Shown piece after piece: positions 1 to 8,909 of a stretch of DNA of 64,000 nucleotides. The stretch comes from Paenibacillus sp. PL91. GTDB taxonomy: Bacteria; Bacillota; Bacilli; Paenibacillales; Paenibacillaceae. The stretch covers positions 1 to 64,000 of the forward strand of contig NZ_JABBYG020000024.1 of the NCBI RefSeq assembly GCF_012935325.2, given 5' to 3'. Numbering within the stretch: the first letter of the stretch is position 1; every line of letters begins with the position of its first letter. Both the position numbers and the translations under genes were made by a program. Under the pieces are notes generated by a model. That model was not told where the DNA came from. It worked only from the letters and a program-made list of their open reading frames with translations, and did not search any database.

Positions 1-80
1 TCTAACATGCCTCCCCTTTGCTAATAGTTTAATTAATTGGGGGCTAAGACTCCAGTTTAATTAGGGGGCCGTGGAGAAAC

Positions 81-206
81 CTCCCGTTAATCAGAGCGCT
101 TCGTCCCAAACTTGGCCAAAAACAAAAAATTAACGGGAGAAAATCCATCTAATGCTTAATATTTCCACAAATCCCTCGAAATAAAGGGAGCTTTTCCCGT
201 TAATCC
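81..206. repeat. Three copies of a CCCGTTAAT word in the 5' intergenic stretch
   Basis: The first 321 bases carry no gene I can support. They hold the word CCCGTTAAT at about 83-91, its reverse complement ATTAACGGG at about 128-136, and CCCGTTAAT again at about 197-205. The second and third copies are inverted relative to each other and could pair as an imperfect long stem. A related T-rich pair (GTTTAATTAATTGGGGG and GTTTAATTAGGGGG) lies at about 27-67. It may be a degenerate intergenic repeat or the remains of a terminator. Function unknown. Confidence 0.3.
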
Positions 207-285
207 TGCTTCCTGAGGTTTCGATATCCGCATCCACCACCTGCGTTGCTGCGAAATAAATAGGGATGAATCATCATTTGAAAAT

Positions 286-305
286 CAAACGCATTGTCTC
301 GTTTG
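286..305 (-). terminator. Weak candidate terminator after the DUF6886 gene
   Basis: On the minus strand a 6-bp stem (CAAACG / CGTTTG) with an 8-nt loop is followed by ATTTTC. It lies within 40 nt of the DUF6886 stop codon. The stem is short and the T-run interrupted, so it is only a candidate. Confidence 0.3.
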
Positions 306-321
306 TTTTTGGAGAGGCATC

Positions 322-846
322 TTAACCGTGTTTTTGTTCAGCGAAGCCCATTCTGCACATGGACCAATCAAAGCTCGTTTTTTGGATTTTTTCGCATAAG
401 TCCCACAGATTATCAATAAGCCGCACTTCAACTTTTCTCCTCATTAATTCTCCAAATAAATCGTTAATGATAATCGTATTGACCGGAATCTGGCATTTCT
501 CACTGACGTAATACCCTGCACTTCGATCATTAAGATAAAAATCAGAAGTATCAAATTCATACAAATATAGCTTTGTACCTCTCATTATTTCAAACCATTT
601 ATGCTCGATTGCCACAACATGGCTGGCAGAACTAGAGGATAAAAAATGTCTCTTATCCTCTTCCGTAGTCGTTTCATTGCAATGATAGGTCACTCTTGGA
701 CAGTTTCTCGGTGTAAGGAAGTTAGGCAAGCATTTTTCATTGATTGCCCAAACTAACCCTTTCTCCTGATTCATATCCTTTCTCGTGGGTATTCTAGGCT
801 TAAAAATAGAAATATCACATTCCTCGCTTACATGAAATAATCTCAT
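322..846 (-). CDS. DUF6886 family protein
   Basis: This 174-residue soluble protein matches my memory of the DUF6886 family of Bacillales: it opens MRLFHVSEE, continues with a P-R-x-P stretch, and has a VWAINE segment and a PRNCPRV motif that the family shares. The family has no established function. The reading frame is open further upstream, but the start at 846 gives the family N-terminus and has a purine-rich GGAAGGCGG site just upstream. There is no signal peptide or membrane segment. It stands alone, convergent to nothing, 155 bp downstream of the ABC operon's last gene. Confidence 0.75.
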   Translation of the reverse strand: MRLFHVSEECDISIFKPRIPTRKDMNQEKGLVWAINEKCLPNFLTPRNCPRVTYHCNETTTEEDKRHFLSSSSASHVVAIEHKWFEIMRGTKLYLYEFDTSDFYLNDRSAGYYVSEKCQIPVNTIIINDLFGELMRRKVEVRLIDNLWDLCEKIQKTSFDWSMCRMGFAEQKHG

Positions 847-1001
847 CTTATACCGCCTTCCCTTATTTTCATTACGTTTTATCTCCATAACTCTATACCG
901 CCAATTATACAAACGATAAAGCAGCTTTTCCGTATTTTCTATAAACTCTAATGACAAAAAAGCTGCCCAAGTCATCAATGACTTGGCACAGCCCTGTTTG
1001 G

Positions 1002-1886
1002 TTACTCTGATTTCTCCTCTGGAGGGAGCAGCACGATACGGCCTTCCCCCAGCTCCACCCGAAGCTTATTGGAGTTTTTAACGCCAATCGACTCCAAGTA
1101 GCTTGCCGGCACCTGCAGACGGCCGGCTTTATCAAGCACCGCATACTCGACATGCGTGCCCTCTTCATCCTCCGCTTGCTCAAGCTCGGCAAGCTCCTCC
1201 GCATAGGACCGCCTGCGCAGCATCTCGGATGAAATTTTCCCATCGCGGATAGCCGCTACGCGGTCTACCTTCTTCGCAAGCTCAGGATCATGCGTAACGA
1301 TAACGACCGTAATGCCAATCGTCCGGTTCAGCTCGCGGAACAAATCCAATATCTGATTTGCCATGCGCGAATCTACTGATCCTGTCGGCTCGTCGGCAAG
1401 CAGCAGCTTGGGATGATTCGCAAGCGCGATGGCAATCGCGACCCTTTGCTGCTCGCCTCCGGACAGCTCATACAGCTTATTCGATGCGCGGTGGCTGAGC
1501 CCAACAGCATCAAGCAGCTCCTTCGCCCGCCAGCGCTTGCGGCTTCCCGTCAACAATATCGGCAGCTCTACATTTTCGAGCGCCGTCAAATACGGAATAA
1601 GGTTTCTCGCATTATTTTGCCAGACGAAGCCTACGCTTTCGCGCTTGTAACGCACAAAATCACGTTCCTTGAACTTCAGCATGTCTCTGCCGTCAACGGT
1701 CAGCTTGCCGGCTGTAGGACGGTCTAGTCCCCCGAGCATATTAAGCAGCGTCGACTTGCCGCTGCCGCTGTTGCCGATGATCGCCATAAGCTCGCCGCTT
1801 TCAATATGAAGATCGAGGCCTTGCAGGGCGAATACTTCTAGGTCGGCAGTTTTGTATATTTTGACTAGCCCTTCGCAATGAATCAT
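1002..1886 (-). CDS. ABC transporter ATPase with C-terminal AbrB/SpoVT-like domain
   Basis: A 294-residue MacB/LolD-type ATPase, probably energising the FtsX-type permease encoded just upstream. Walker A (GNSGSGKST) is near residue 40, the signature LSGGEQQR near 142, and Walker B (LLLADEP) near 160. After the normal end of the nucleotide-binding domain there is an extra tail of about 50 residues beginning near 245 (VEYAVLDKAGRLQVP) that reads like a SpoVT/AbrB swapped-hairpin domain. GGGGAGG lies 8 nt before the ATG, and the permease stop is only 3 nt away, so the genes are coupled. It is the last gene of a four-gene operon. What the AbrB-like tail binds (DNA or a partner) is unknown. Confidence 0.85.
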   Translation of the reverse strand: MIHCEGLVKIYKTADLEVFALQGLDLHIESGELMAIIGNSGSGKSTLLNMLGGLDRPTAGKLTVDGRDMLKFKERDFVRYKRESVGFVWQNNARNLIPYLTALENVELPILLTGSRKRWRAKELLDAVGLSHRASNKLYELSGGEQQRVAIAIALANHPKLLLADEPTGSVDSRMANQILDLFRELNRTIGITVVIVTHDPELAKKVDRVAAIRDGKISSEMLRRRSYAEELAELEQAEDEEGTHVEYAVLDKAGRLQVPASYLESIGVKNSNKLRVELGEGRIVLLPPEEKSE

Positions 1887-1889
1887 CCG

Positions 1890-4769
1890 TCAATCCTCCC
1901 CTAGCTTGATCGCTTGATGGATGCGCAGACGGGACAGCATATAGGCCAGTATGCCAAGACCGAAGAGCAGCATGAAGCCGACAAGTATATAAATGCGCAT
2001 TAAATCCGACGAATCGAACATGACCTTAAACGGCGGGACGAGGCTGCTCGGATTAAAGGCGATTTGAAAGTTTGGCACATACAGCAGACTCGCAACATTG
2101 CCGACGCCGATTCCGATAAGAACGGCAACTCCGGATGTGAGCAGCTGCTCGACGCCAAGCATGCCAATGAGCTGCTTGAGCGACATGCCGATCGCACGCA
2201 AAATACCATTTTGCAGCGTTCTGCCGCGCAGCGATAGTACCCAATATAACAAAAAGCCGATAAAGCTAACGAGTATCGAAAGAACGAAGCCCAGCGTCAA
2301 AATTCCGTTCAGCGCCATGAGGAATGGATCATTTTTAGCATCCACAAGCTCCAGTCTCGTATTGACGATATTCGTAATCGGCAGCTTTGATTCCTTGAGC
2401 CCTTCATAAAATTCAGCAGTGCTGGTCTCTGGCTTCAGCTTAATCCAGACATCATAAGGCTCAAGCGCAAGCATCACCTGAATGCGCGGCAGATGCCCTA
2501 CGATCAGCATTGGCGCGTTGCCTTTCGATTCTTCCTCACTGACATCCACGCTGCCTACAGCCGGATTTGGGTTAAAGGTCGGGAAGTACTCAATGATGCC
2601 ATACACCTTGAACGGCTGCTGCGGCACATCGCTCCAGCCTACCCAAATCGTGTCGCCCGGCTTTACCTTTTTCTGATCGGCAAGCGTTTTCGAAATGAGC
2701 ACGGCCTGCGAATCCCCGGCAAGAAGGTTCAAGTAGTCGTTGATCGGGTAATCAAGCAGGCTGTCACGGAACCAAGTCGTTTCTCCGAATTCGTCGGAAT
2801 CGATGCCAATCAGCGTAGCCGCACCCGTGCTATCATTTACGCTAAAGGCCGCCTCCTTCTTGAACACTTTCGCGGCATGCTCGACTCCCTTTATCGTCTT
2901 AAAGGGCTCGAACGCCGGCTCTAAATAATGAACAGGAGATTGGATAACGGGCGTTGCCGGCTGCTGCTGTCCCGGTGCTGCCGGAGGCGGCGCATCATTG
3001 ACCCACTGGGCAGTCAGCACGATCTCCGCACCGTTGCCATACTTAATCCTATCTTCCGTATTATTGTTGATCGTTCTTGCAGCCGAGGCGCTGAATACGC
3101 CTGTAGCTATCGTCATGATGAGGAAAATCATCAAAAATTGGTATTGCGAGCTGGAGCGTCCGACCTGTATCAATGTCGCATATACGGAAGGTGGCCACCA
3201 TTTTTTTCCAATCCAGTATACGAGTCTAAGCACCCACGGATACAATCGAAGCAGCAGCAAGCCCGCGCCCATAATAAACAAAGCCGGAATAACGAACTGC
3301 AGCGGATCGATGTTCAAATCGTCAGCATTCAGTCCCAAGCTTTGCAAATCGGCAAGCCGCTTTCTGAACGTGTACAAGCCGTAAATAGCGAGCGCAAGCG
3401 CAATGACATCCAGAAACATTTTATGCCAAAGCGGCGACTTCAGCATTCTGGCTAGCTGCTGCTTATGACCAACAATGGAGACGCGAGTAGCCATGATGAT
3501 CGGAATTAGCATAATGACGAAGCAAACGCCCGAAGCGATTGCTCCGTAACGGTAAGCTTCCTCCGTAAGCCTGACCGGCAGTCGCACGCGCTGCACAAAC
3601 TCCAGGAACCCATTTGATGCGCCAAGCAGCTCGGTCAATACTACCCCAAGCAAGGGCCCTACACCAAATGCGACGCCGCATAAAATAATGCCTTCTACCG
3701 CATAGGAGGTAATCACCTGCCAGCGTGCCGCTCCTCTGCTGCGCAGGACGGCGATTTCATTCTTTTGCCGATCTGCGATCAGATTCGACACCATGAACAT
3801 ATAAAAACCGAGCATAATCAACACCGGAACATTCAGCGACCACATTAACGTTCTTAGCTGCTCTGCCCGCTCCAAATATTTCGCGATCGTATCCAGCGCC
3901 GGCGTCTCCGATACAGCCTGATACATCGTGACGTTATTGAGCATAACGTTGCGGATCTTATTCGTCGTCTGAATGAAATCCTCTACGAATCTCAGCTCAA
4001 GCTTCGAATAATCGAGCACGAAGAACCAGCCCACTGACGCAACCGGAATGCGAGCTTCCTGCATAAGATGCTGCTTAGCCAGCTTATCGCTAATGACGAA
4101 GCTGCCGCTTAGCTCGCTAAGGTCGGTATCCCTAAAATAGGGGTCGTCATCCTGCTTTTTCTCGAATACGCCTACTGGTTTAAACTTTATTTCCCCGGCA
4201 ATTTTACTGTCGTCGACAAAAAATTCGGAATCGAGCACCGTCTTGTACTGAATAAGTGCCCGCTCTGTAACGAGCACTTCATAAACCCCATCAACCGGCT
4301 GCTGTTCCGCAGGCATTCTGCCATCCGTCAGCTTAATATGCTCCTCAAGATCAGAGAAGGAGCGGAGCGCCATTGTTTTTACCGATTTTTTTGTATTCGG
4401 CTCCGGATCATTTTTGGGCCTGATCTTCATCGACTTGGATTGAAAATCGACAACCAGCTCCTGCACCGGTATTTGGAAGCCCTTCGCTGCTTGCTCATGT
4501 ATGTATCGATCCACTTTCGTATAGATCTTATTCATTTGCTCAGGCGTTTCTTTGGTATAAAACAATTTATTGTATTGATTACCCGGATAGACGCTCTTCT
4601 TGGTTTGCATCGTCTCCAAATCCTTGACCAGCATCCGAGATAATACCGCTTCCGAATAAATAGGCATGCTGCTTACCAAGGCAACAGACATAACTAAACC
4701 AATAAACAAGCTTGCGACTAACCACTTGTTTTGGACCATTTTGCGAATAATCATGACGAACAAAGCCAC
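1890..4769 (-). CDS. FtsX/MacB-type ABC transporter permease
   Basis: About 959 residues with an N-terminal membrane segment, a large extracytoplasmic domain (about residues 60-310), a cluster of membrane segments around 320-420, further segments near 450-570, a second extracytoplasmic domain, and three C-terminal segments ending in the usual FtsX fold. Such proteins couple ATP hydrolysis to moving lipids, peptides or drugs out of the membrane. The annotatable TTG at 4784 lies inside the SD; the GTG at 4769 is preceded by GGGAGG at 7 nt and is preferred. It follows the adaptor lipoprotein and precedes an ATPase. A 34-bp direct repeat abuts its ribosome binding site. Substrate unknown. Confidence 0.85.
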   Translation of the reverse strand: MALFVMIIRKMVQNKWLVASLFIGLVMSVALVSSMPIYSEAVLSRMLVKDLETMQTKKSVYPGNQYNKLFYTKETPEQMNKIYTKVDRYIHEQAAKGFQIPVQELVVDFQSKSMKIRPKNDPEPNTKKSVKTMALRSFSDLEEHIKLTDGRMPAEQQPVDGVYEVLVTERALIQYKTVLDSEFFVDDSKIAGEIKFKPVGVFEKKQDDDPYFRDTDLSELSGSFVISDKLAKQHLMQEARIPVASVGWFFVLDYSKLELRFVEDFIQTTNKIRNVMLNNVTMYQAVSETPALDTIAKYLERAEQLRTLMWSLNVPVLIMLGFYMFMVSNLIADRQKNEIAVLRSRGAARWQVITSYAVEGIILCGVAFGVGPLLGVVLTELLGASNGFLEFVQRVRLPVRLTEEAYRYGAIASGVCFVIMLIPIIMATRVSIVGHKQQLARMLKSPLWHKMFLDVIALALAIYGLYTFRKRLADLQSLGLNADDLNIDPLQFVIPALFIMGAGLLLLRLYPWVLRLVYWIGKKWWPPSVYATLIQVGRSSSQYQFLMIFLIMTIATGVFSASAARTINNNTEDRIKYGNGAEIVLTAQWVNDAPPPAAPGQQQPATPVIQSPVHYLEPAFEPFKTIKGVEHAAKVFKKEAAFSVNDSTGAATLIGIDSDEFGETTWFRDSLLDYPINDYLNLLAGDSQAVLISKTLADQKKVKPGDTIWVGWSDVPQQPFKVYGIIEYFPTFNPNPAVGSVDVSEEESKGNAPMLIVGHLPRIQVMLALEPYDVWIKLKPETSTAEFYEGLKESKLPITNIVNTRLELVDAKNDPFLMALNGILTLGFVLSILVSFIGFLLYWVLSLRGRTLQNGILRAIGMSLKQLIGMLGVEQLLTSGVAVLIGIGVGNVASLLYVPNFQIAFNPSSLVPPFKVMFDSSDLMRIYILVGFMLLFGLGILAYMLSRLRIHQAIKLGED

Positions 4770-4781
4770 TCGAAAACCTCC

Positions 4782-4815
4782 CAAGCGTAAACGACTGATA
4801 CCATCTTCTGGTGGA
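4782..4815. repeat. 34-bp direct repeat, copy 1
   Basis: A 34-bp sequence starting CAAGCGTAAACGACTGATAC (plus strand) is repeated perfectly at 4881-4914. This copy ends just upstream of the SD of the FtsX-type permease gene. Confidence 0.9.
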
Positions 4816-4880
4816 AAAAGTTCGTTTCGCGACGAAATATAAGCCGATTATGGGATGATTAATCCAAAAATCTTATATTT

Positions 4881-4914
4881 CAAGCGTAAACGACTGATAC
4901 CATCTTCTGGTGGA
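4881..4914. repeat. 34-bp direct repeat, copy 2
   Basis: Perfect second copy of the 34-bp repeat at 4782-4815, offset by 99 bp. It lies 6 bp beyond the stop codon of the HlyD-like lipoprotein gene. The two copies bracket the whole intergenic region between adaptor and permease genes. Each contains a small ACCA-N5-TGGT hairpin. It looks like a local tandem duplication rather than an insertion element. Confidence 0.9.
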
Positions 4915-4920
4915 CATATA

Positions 4921-5946
4921 TTATTGCAGTACGACGATCGCGCCTTCTTCCAAGCCTTTCGTGATTTCAATTTCCGTCGAGCCCTTAATGCCCGTCTCCA
5001 CATCGATCTCACGAATTTTATTGCCTTCCTCCAGCGTTCTTACGAAGGTACGGCCTAGGAAGCTGCGTACGCCGCTGCGCGGAATCTTCAAAATATCATC
5101 ACGCTGCTGCAAAATGATTTTCACATCCGCAAAAGCCCCTATCGACGCGTCGCTCGGCACCTTCGGCACTTCAATAAACAAGGTTTTGGAGTAACGATCT
5201 TGGAGCTGTTCATTCAATGTCGTTGGAGCGGAGGATGGCGTCTGCACCACTTTGCCCTGCAGCTCCTGCGAGCCGAACTTAACCAAAGCCGGATAGCCGA
5301 CGTCTACTCCGCTAATTTCCGCGCCCGCTTCGACCCGAAGCGCCACGCGCAGCTTCGATGGATCAGATATAATGACAAGCGTCTGATAGGCCTCCACAAA
5401 ATCGCCTTCCTCTAAATCCTCGACGAAAGTGACCTGACCGTCCATACCGGCAACGAGCTGCTTGCTATTGAAGGTTTTCATCAACCGCTCCAGCTTTAAC
5501 ATCTCAATTTCCATTTGCAAATTGGCAATATCAAGCGCATCGCTGTCATCGCCCAATTTGGCTTGCTTGAGCGACACCTTAGCCTTTGCAACCGCAAGCT
5601 CCTGCTCTTTCAATTGAATGTCTAATCCGTCTACATTCAGCTGAACGAGCACATCGCCCTTCTTCACCTGGCTGCCTGAGGTTACCATCATCTTCGCAAT
5701 GCGGCCGCCTTGGCCTACAAACTGCGCAATTTCCGTATGCGTAGATTCCAAGCTTCCGCTTCCGTTAATATCCTGCGTAATCGTACCCTTCTCGACCGTT
5801 ACCGTTCGGTAATTTTCTTGCGCCGGCTTGATTAACGGAGGCTTCAGAGCTTCCTCCTCGGCAGGCAGCAAGGAGCAGCCTGTTAATGAAGCGCTAATGA
5901 GCAGCGCGAATGACCAGCCGAGCAGCGGCTTAAGCTTTTGCGACAA
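4921..5946 (-). CDS. HlyD/MacA-like efflux adaptor lipoprotein
   Basis: About 341 residues. A short N-terminal hydrophobic stretch ends in the lipobox LTGC, so it is probably a membrane-anchored lipoprotein. It then has biotinyl-lipoyl-like halves (near GGRIAKMMVTSGSQVKKGD and LVAGMDGQVTFVEDLEEGD) flanking a helical hairpin rich in K, A and L, and a C-terminal beta region (RSGVRSFLGRTFV). This is the membrane-fusion-protein layout, here linking ATPase and FtsX-type permease. Start choice: the ATG at 5955 directly abuts GGAGG, so the TTG at 5946, 9 nt from it, is more likely. It overlaps the end of the upstream ATPase gene. Confidence 0.82.
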   Translation of the reverse strand: MSQKLKPLLGWSFALLISASLTGCSLLPAEEEALKPPLIKPAQENYRTVTVEKGTITQDINGSGSLESTHTEIAQFVGQGGRIAKMMVTSGSQVKKGDVLVQLNVDGLDIQLKEQELAVAKAKVSLKQAKLGDDSDALDIANLQMEIEMLKLERLMKTFNSKQLVAGMDGQVTFVEDLEEGDFVEAYQTLVIISDPSKLRVALRVEAGAEISGVDVGYPALVKFGSQELQGKVVQTPSSAPTTLNEQLQDRYSKTLFIEVPKVPSDASIGAFADVKIILQQRDDILKIPRSGVRSFLGRTFVRTLEEGNKIREIDVETGIKGSTEIEITKGLEEGAIVVLQ

Positions 5947-6622
5947 TTTGTCCATCCTCCAATTCATACACTTGGTCAACGATTTCCATAATGGCAGGAT
6001 CATGCGTAGTCATAATGATCGTCATTCCCGCCGTCTCTACTAAACCGCGGAACACCTTCATAATTTGCAGTCCAGTCCGGCTATCCAGCTCTGCCGTAGG
6101 CTCATCAGCCAGCAGAAGCTTCGGCTTATGCGCGATTGCTCTAGCAATTGCCGTACGCTGCTGCTCCCCGCCGGACAGCTCGAACGGCCGGTGATGCATG
6201 CGCCCCTTCAATCCGACCTGCTCCAATGCGTGGACAGCTGCTTCCTTGCGGCCATTAGCTGCCACGCCGGCAACCCGCAATATAAACTCTACATTCTCAT
6301 AGGCAGACATAAGAGGGATGAGCGCGAAGGATTGAAAAATAAGTCCCATTTCCTTGCGGCGCACCATATCTCTCTCTTGATTCGACATCGCGGTCAAGTC
6401 ACGTCCTGCAAACGTAATTTGTCCTTCCGTCGGACGGTCCAGCGCGCTTAACAGGTTAATAAGCGTTGTTTTGCCCGATCCGGATCTTCCTTTGAACGCA
6501 ATGAGCTTGCCGGAGGGGATCGATAAATCAACACCCTTCAAAACCGTAACTGCGCTGCTACCTCGACCGAACGTTCTTTTTAAAGCGTTTGCATAAATCA
6601 TATCCTCTGGTATCGGCTGCAT
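5930..6622 (-). CDS. ABC transporter ATP-binding protein (LolD/MacB type)
   Basis: A 230-residue ATPase with Walker A GRSGSGKTT, signature LSGGEQQRTAIARA, Walker B LLLADEPTAELD and the H-loop TTHD. It is the first gene of the operon ATPase - adaptor lipoprotein - FtsX permease - ATPase/AbrB. Having two different ATPase genes around one permease is unusual; the permease might use a heterodimer of the two or the second might have a regulatory role. An internal ATG at 6601 lies just behind AGAGGAT and is an alternative start. The next gene overlaps its 3' end. Confidence 0.85.
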   Translation of the reverse strand: MQPIPEDMIYANALKRTFGRGSSAVTVLKGVDLSIPSGKLIAFKGRSGSGKTTLINLLSALDRPTEGQITFAGRDLTAMSNQERDMVRRKEMGLIFQSFALIPLMSAYENVEFILRVAGVAANGRKEAAVHALEQVGLKGRMHHRPFELSGGEQQRTAIARAIAHKPKLLLADEPTAELDSRTGLQIMKVFRGLVETAGMTIIMTTHDPAIMEIVDQVYELEDGQIVAKA

Positions 6623-6731
6623 CTAGAAGAAAACCCCCGTCTCCAATAAAACGTTTACATTCATATCATTTTCCATTTTAAACCCATCTAGCATTATGTA
6701 CAAGCAATTCTATTACTACTAAAATAATAAC

Positions 6732-6770
6732 AAAAAAAGCCTACAATCCCTGCTTCAGGATAAGTAGGCC
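6732..6770 (-). terminator. Intrinsic terminator of the AEC carrier gene
   Basis: Minus-strand hairpin with arms GCCTAC/GTAGGC followed by seven T residues, starting 10 bp after the AEC stop codon. Confidence 0.85.
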
Positions 6771-6780
6771 TTACATCTGC

Positions 6781-7713
6781 TTAGATGTCGATATTTAAGA
6801 AAAAGATAACAGCCGTGACGGTTATAATGCTTAAAATAGTAGAAACAAACACGGACTGCGAGGCAAATTCCGCTTCATTGTCAAATTCAACCGCCAACAA
6901 GACGCTGCTGAGGGAAGTCGGTACCGCTGATGATACGATTAAGGCTGCTGCCGTTAGCTTATCGAGTCCCATCAGCCATACGATCAGCCAAGCGAGCAAA
7001 GGGCCGGCAACGAGCCTTAGCATGCCCGACAAGCTTACATCAATAAGGAGGGAACGCTTGATTTTCCACTCCATATTGCCAAGCTGAACGCCGAGCGTAA
7101 TGAGCGCTGTACCGATAAACGCATCGGCCAAATAGCCGATCGGCGTAGCAATCGGCTGCGGAATCGCGACATGGAATCCTCTCAGTAGAAAAGCAAGCGG
7201 GATGACATATATGATCGGCATCGAAATAATAGTTCGCCAAATCGCACGCATATCGGCTTTATGGGCATTTACGCTATAGATCCCGTATGTATTGGGCACA
7301 AATGATTGCGTCATCATAATCAGCACCTGAATGGCAAGCGTCTTCTCATTTCCGGCGAATGCCAGCTGATTCAGCGGTATGCCATAATTGGCGCTGTTAT
7401 AAAATAGGACGCTGTTGCGCATGGCGCTCTTCATGCTCGGTTTATACCCTCTCATGCGGATAACGACCTCTACGATCAGATACTGCGCGACCATAAATAC
7501 GACGAAGAAAAACAAGATTTTGCCAATCACCTGTACGGAAATATCGGTTTTGTATAACAGGTCGAACATAATCGCCGGCGAAAATAAATAAAAATTCAGC
7601 TTCGATAACGTCTTGATATCCAGCTTAAACGCACGTTGAATGATAATGCCAAGGCCAATCATAATAACCATCGGAAGAACGTTTGTCATCAATATATGAA
7701 CAAAAATATTCAT
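6781..7713 (-). CDS. AEC family transporter (auxin efflux carrier-like)
   Basis: A 310-residue integral membrane protein with about ten hydrophobic segments in two repeats. The N-terminus (FVHILMTNVLPMVIMIGLG), the YLFSPAIMF stretch and the C-terminal SSAVPTSLSSVLLAVEF stretch fit the AEC family, whose bacterial members export or exchange organic acids such as malate or malonate, or are uncharacterised. It lies downstream of cysK, separated by the cysK terminator, and has its own terminator. The substrate cannot be told from sequence. Confidence 0.85.
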   Translation of the reverse strand: MNIFVHILMTNVLPMVIMIGLGIIIQRAFKLDIKTLSKLNFYLFSPAIMFDLLYKTDISVQVIGKILFFFVVFMVAQYLIVEVVIRMRGYKPSMKSAMRNSVLFYNSANYGIPLNQLAFAGNEKTLAIQVLIMMTQSFVPNTYGIYSVNAHKADMRAIWRTIISMPIIYVIPLAFLLRGFHVAIPQPIATPIGYLADAFIGTALITLGVQLGNMEWKIKRSLLIDVSLSGMLRLVAGPLLAWLIVWLMGLDKLTAAALIVSSAVPTSLSSVLLAVEFDNEAEFASQSVFVSTILSIITVTAVIFFLNIDI

Positions 7714-7838
7714 TGCTGCATCTGCTTCCTTCTATTATATAGTGTGGGCAACGGGCCGAATCGTCTCTCTACGGTTTGCTTCACTAATTTTAATAGGTTC
7801 ATCGTCTATTAGGCAAGCCTACTTTTTTGTTAGCATGC

Positions 7839-7880
7839 AAAAACGGACAGCCGCCGTCGTTGGCGAGCGCTGCCCGTTTA
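7839..7880 (-). terminator. Intrinsic terminator of cysK
   Basis: Minus-strand GC-rich hairpin (ACGGGCAGC ... GCTGTCCGT) followed by a run of T residues, 16 bp after the cysK stop codon. Confidence 0.8.
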
Positions 7881-7895
7881 GATCTGCTTATGCTA

Positions 7896-8840
7896 CTATA
7901 GCTGCTGCTCCTGCTGATACAGCACCGTCGACAAGTAACGCTCGCCGTTGCTTGGAATAACAGCGACAACGCGCTTGCCCGCACCTAGCTTCTGCGCCAA
8001 TTGAATAGCGGCGAAAACAGCTGCGCCGGAAGAAATGCCTCCAAGAATCCCTTCCTCCTTCGCTACTCGTCTTGCCGTTTCAAAGGCATCCTCATTGCTG
8101 ACCTGGATGATTTCATTATAAATATGAGTGTCCAGTATCGACGGAACGAAGCCTGCTCCGATTCCTTGAATTTTGTGCAAGCCGGGAGATCCGCCAGACA
8201 GAACTGGCGACGAAGTTGGCTCAACGGCTGCAATATGAATATTCGGAAAGCGCTCGCGCAATGCCTCGCCTGCACCCGTAATCGTGCCGCCCGTACCGAC
8301 GCCCGCTACGAAACCGTCCAAATTGCCGTCCAGCGATTCAATCGCTTTTACAATTTCCGGACCGGTCGTTTCGCGGTGAATTTTCACATTGGCCGGATTA
8401 TCGAACTGCAGCGCCGGAAAATAATCAGGATGCTTCTCCTGCAGCTCCTGTGCTACTCGGATTGCCCCCTTCATGCCTTCGGGTCCTGGCGTAAGCACCA
8501 GCTCAGCGCCATAAGCACGCAGCAGATTGCGCCGCTCCAAGCTCATCGTTTCCGGCATAACGAGAATGGCTTTGTAGCCCCTTGCCGCCGCAACGAGCGC
8601 AATGCCGATGCCTGTATTGCCGCTCGTTGCTTCAATAATCGTATCGCCCGGCTTCAGCTTCCCCTCGCGCTCTGCTTCTTCAATAATGCTAATCGCAATG
8701 CGATCCTTCACGCTGCTGCCTGGATTAAAAAACTCCAGCTTCAAATAAATTTCAGCGCTGTCATCCGGCACTACCTTGTTTAAACGAACCAAAGGCGTGC
8801 TCCCTATCAAATCGGTGATGTTGTTAACTACGAGACTCAT
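7896..8840 (-). CDS. cysK: Cysteine synthase A (O-acetylserine sulfhydrylase)
   Basis: A 314-residue fold-type II PLP enzyme that makes cysteine from O-acetylserine and sulfide. The PLP lysine sits in [10 protein letters not shown] (about residue 44), the substrate loop is TSGNTGI (about 72), the phosphate cup is [10 protein letters not shown] (about 178) and the C-terminal SSGAA and PSNGERY motifs are present. TAGGAGG lies 8 nt before the ATG. It follows the BmrD-like gene by 69 bp with no obvious terminator between, so it may be partly cotranscribed. The gap contains a perfect 12-bp palindrome CGGCACGTGCCG at 8871-8882. No SAM riboswitch or T-box is visible. It may assimilate sulfide released by the monooxygenase region at 15-28 kb. 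Confidence 0.93.
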   Translation of the reverse strand: MSLVVNNITDLIGSTPLVRLNKVVPDDSAEIYLKLEFFNPGSSVKDRIAISIIEEAEREGKLKPGDTIIEATSGNTGIGIALVAAARGYKAILVMPETMSLERRNLLRAYGAELVLTPGPEGMKGAIRVAQELQEKHPDYFPALQFDNPANVKIHRETTGPEIVKAIESLDGNLDGFVAGVGTGGTITGAGEALRERFPNIHIAAVEPTSSPVLSGGSPGLHKIQGIGAGFVPSILDTHIYNEIIQVSNEDAFETARRVAKEEGILGGISSGAAVFAAIQLAQKLGAGKRVVAVIPSNGERYLSTVLYQQEQQL

Positions 8841-8909
8841 CTTCCCTACCTCCTATAGTGAATGGCCTTGCGGCACGTGCCGAAATAATTAGAGGGAGCG
8901 TGGCATGAG

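Noticed and set aside
4855-5194. Plus-strand open frames across the adaptor gene
   Set aside because: They are antisense shadows of the HlyD-like gene, lack SD sites and have no family resemblance; the same holds for most long frames opposite the ABC, LLM and SBP genes.
7714-7780. Promoter of the AEC gene with TATAAT near 7735
   Set aside because: There is a TATAAT-like word, but no matching -35 at correct spacing, and it is too near the SD to leave a leader.
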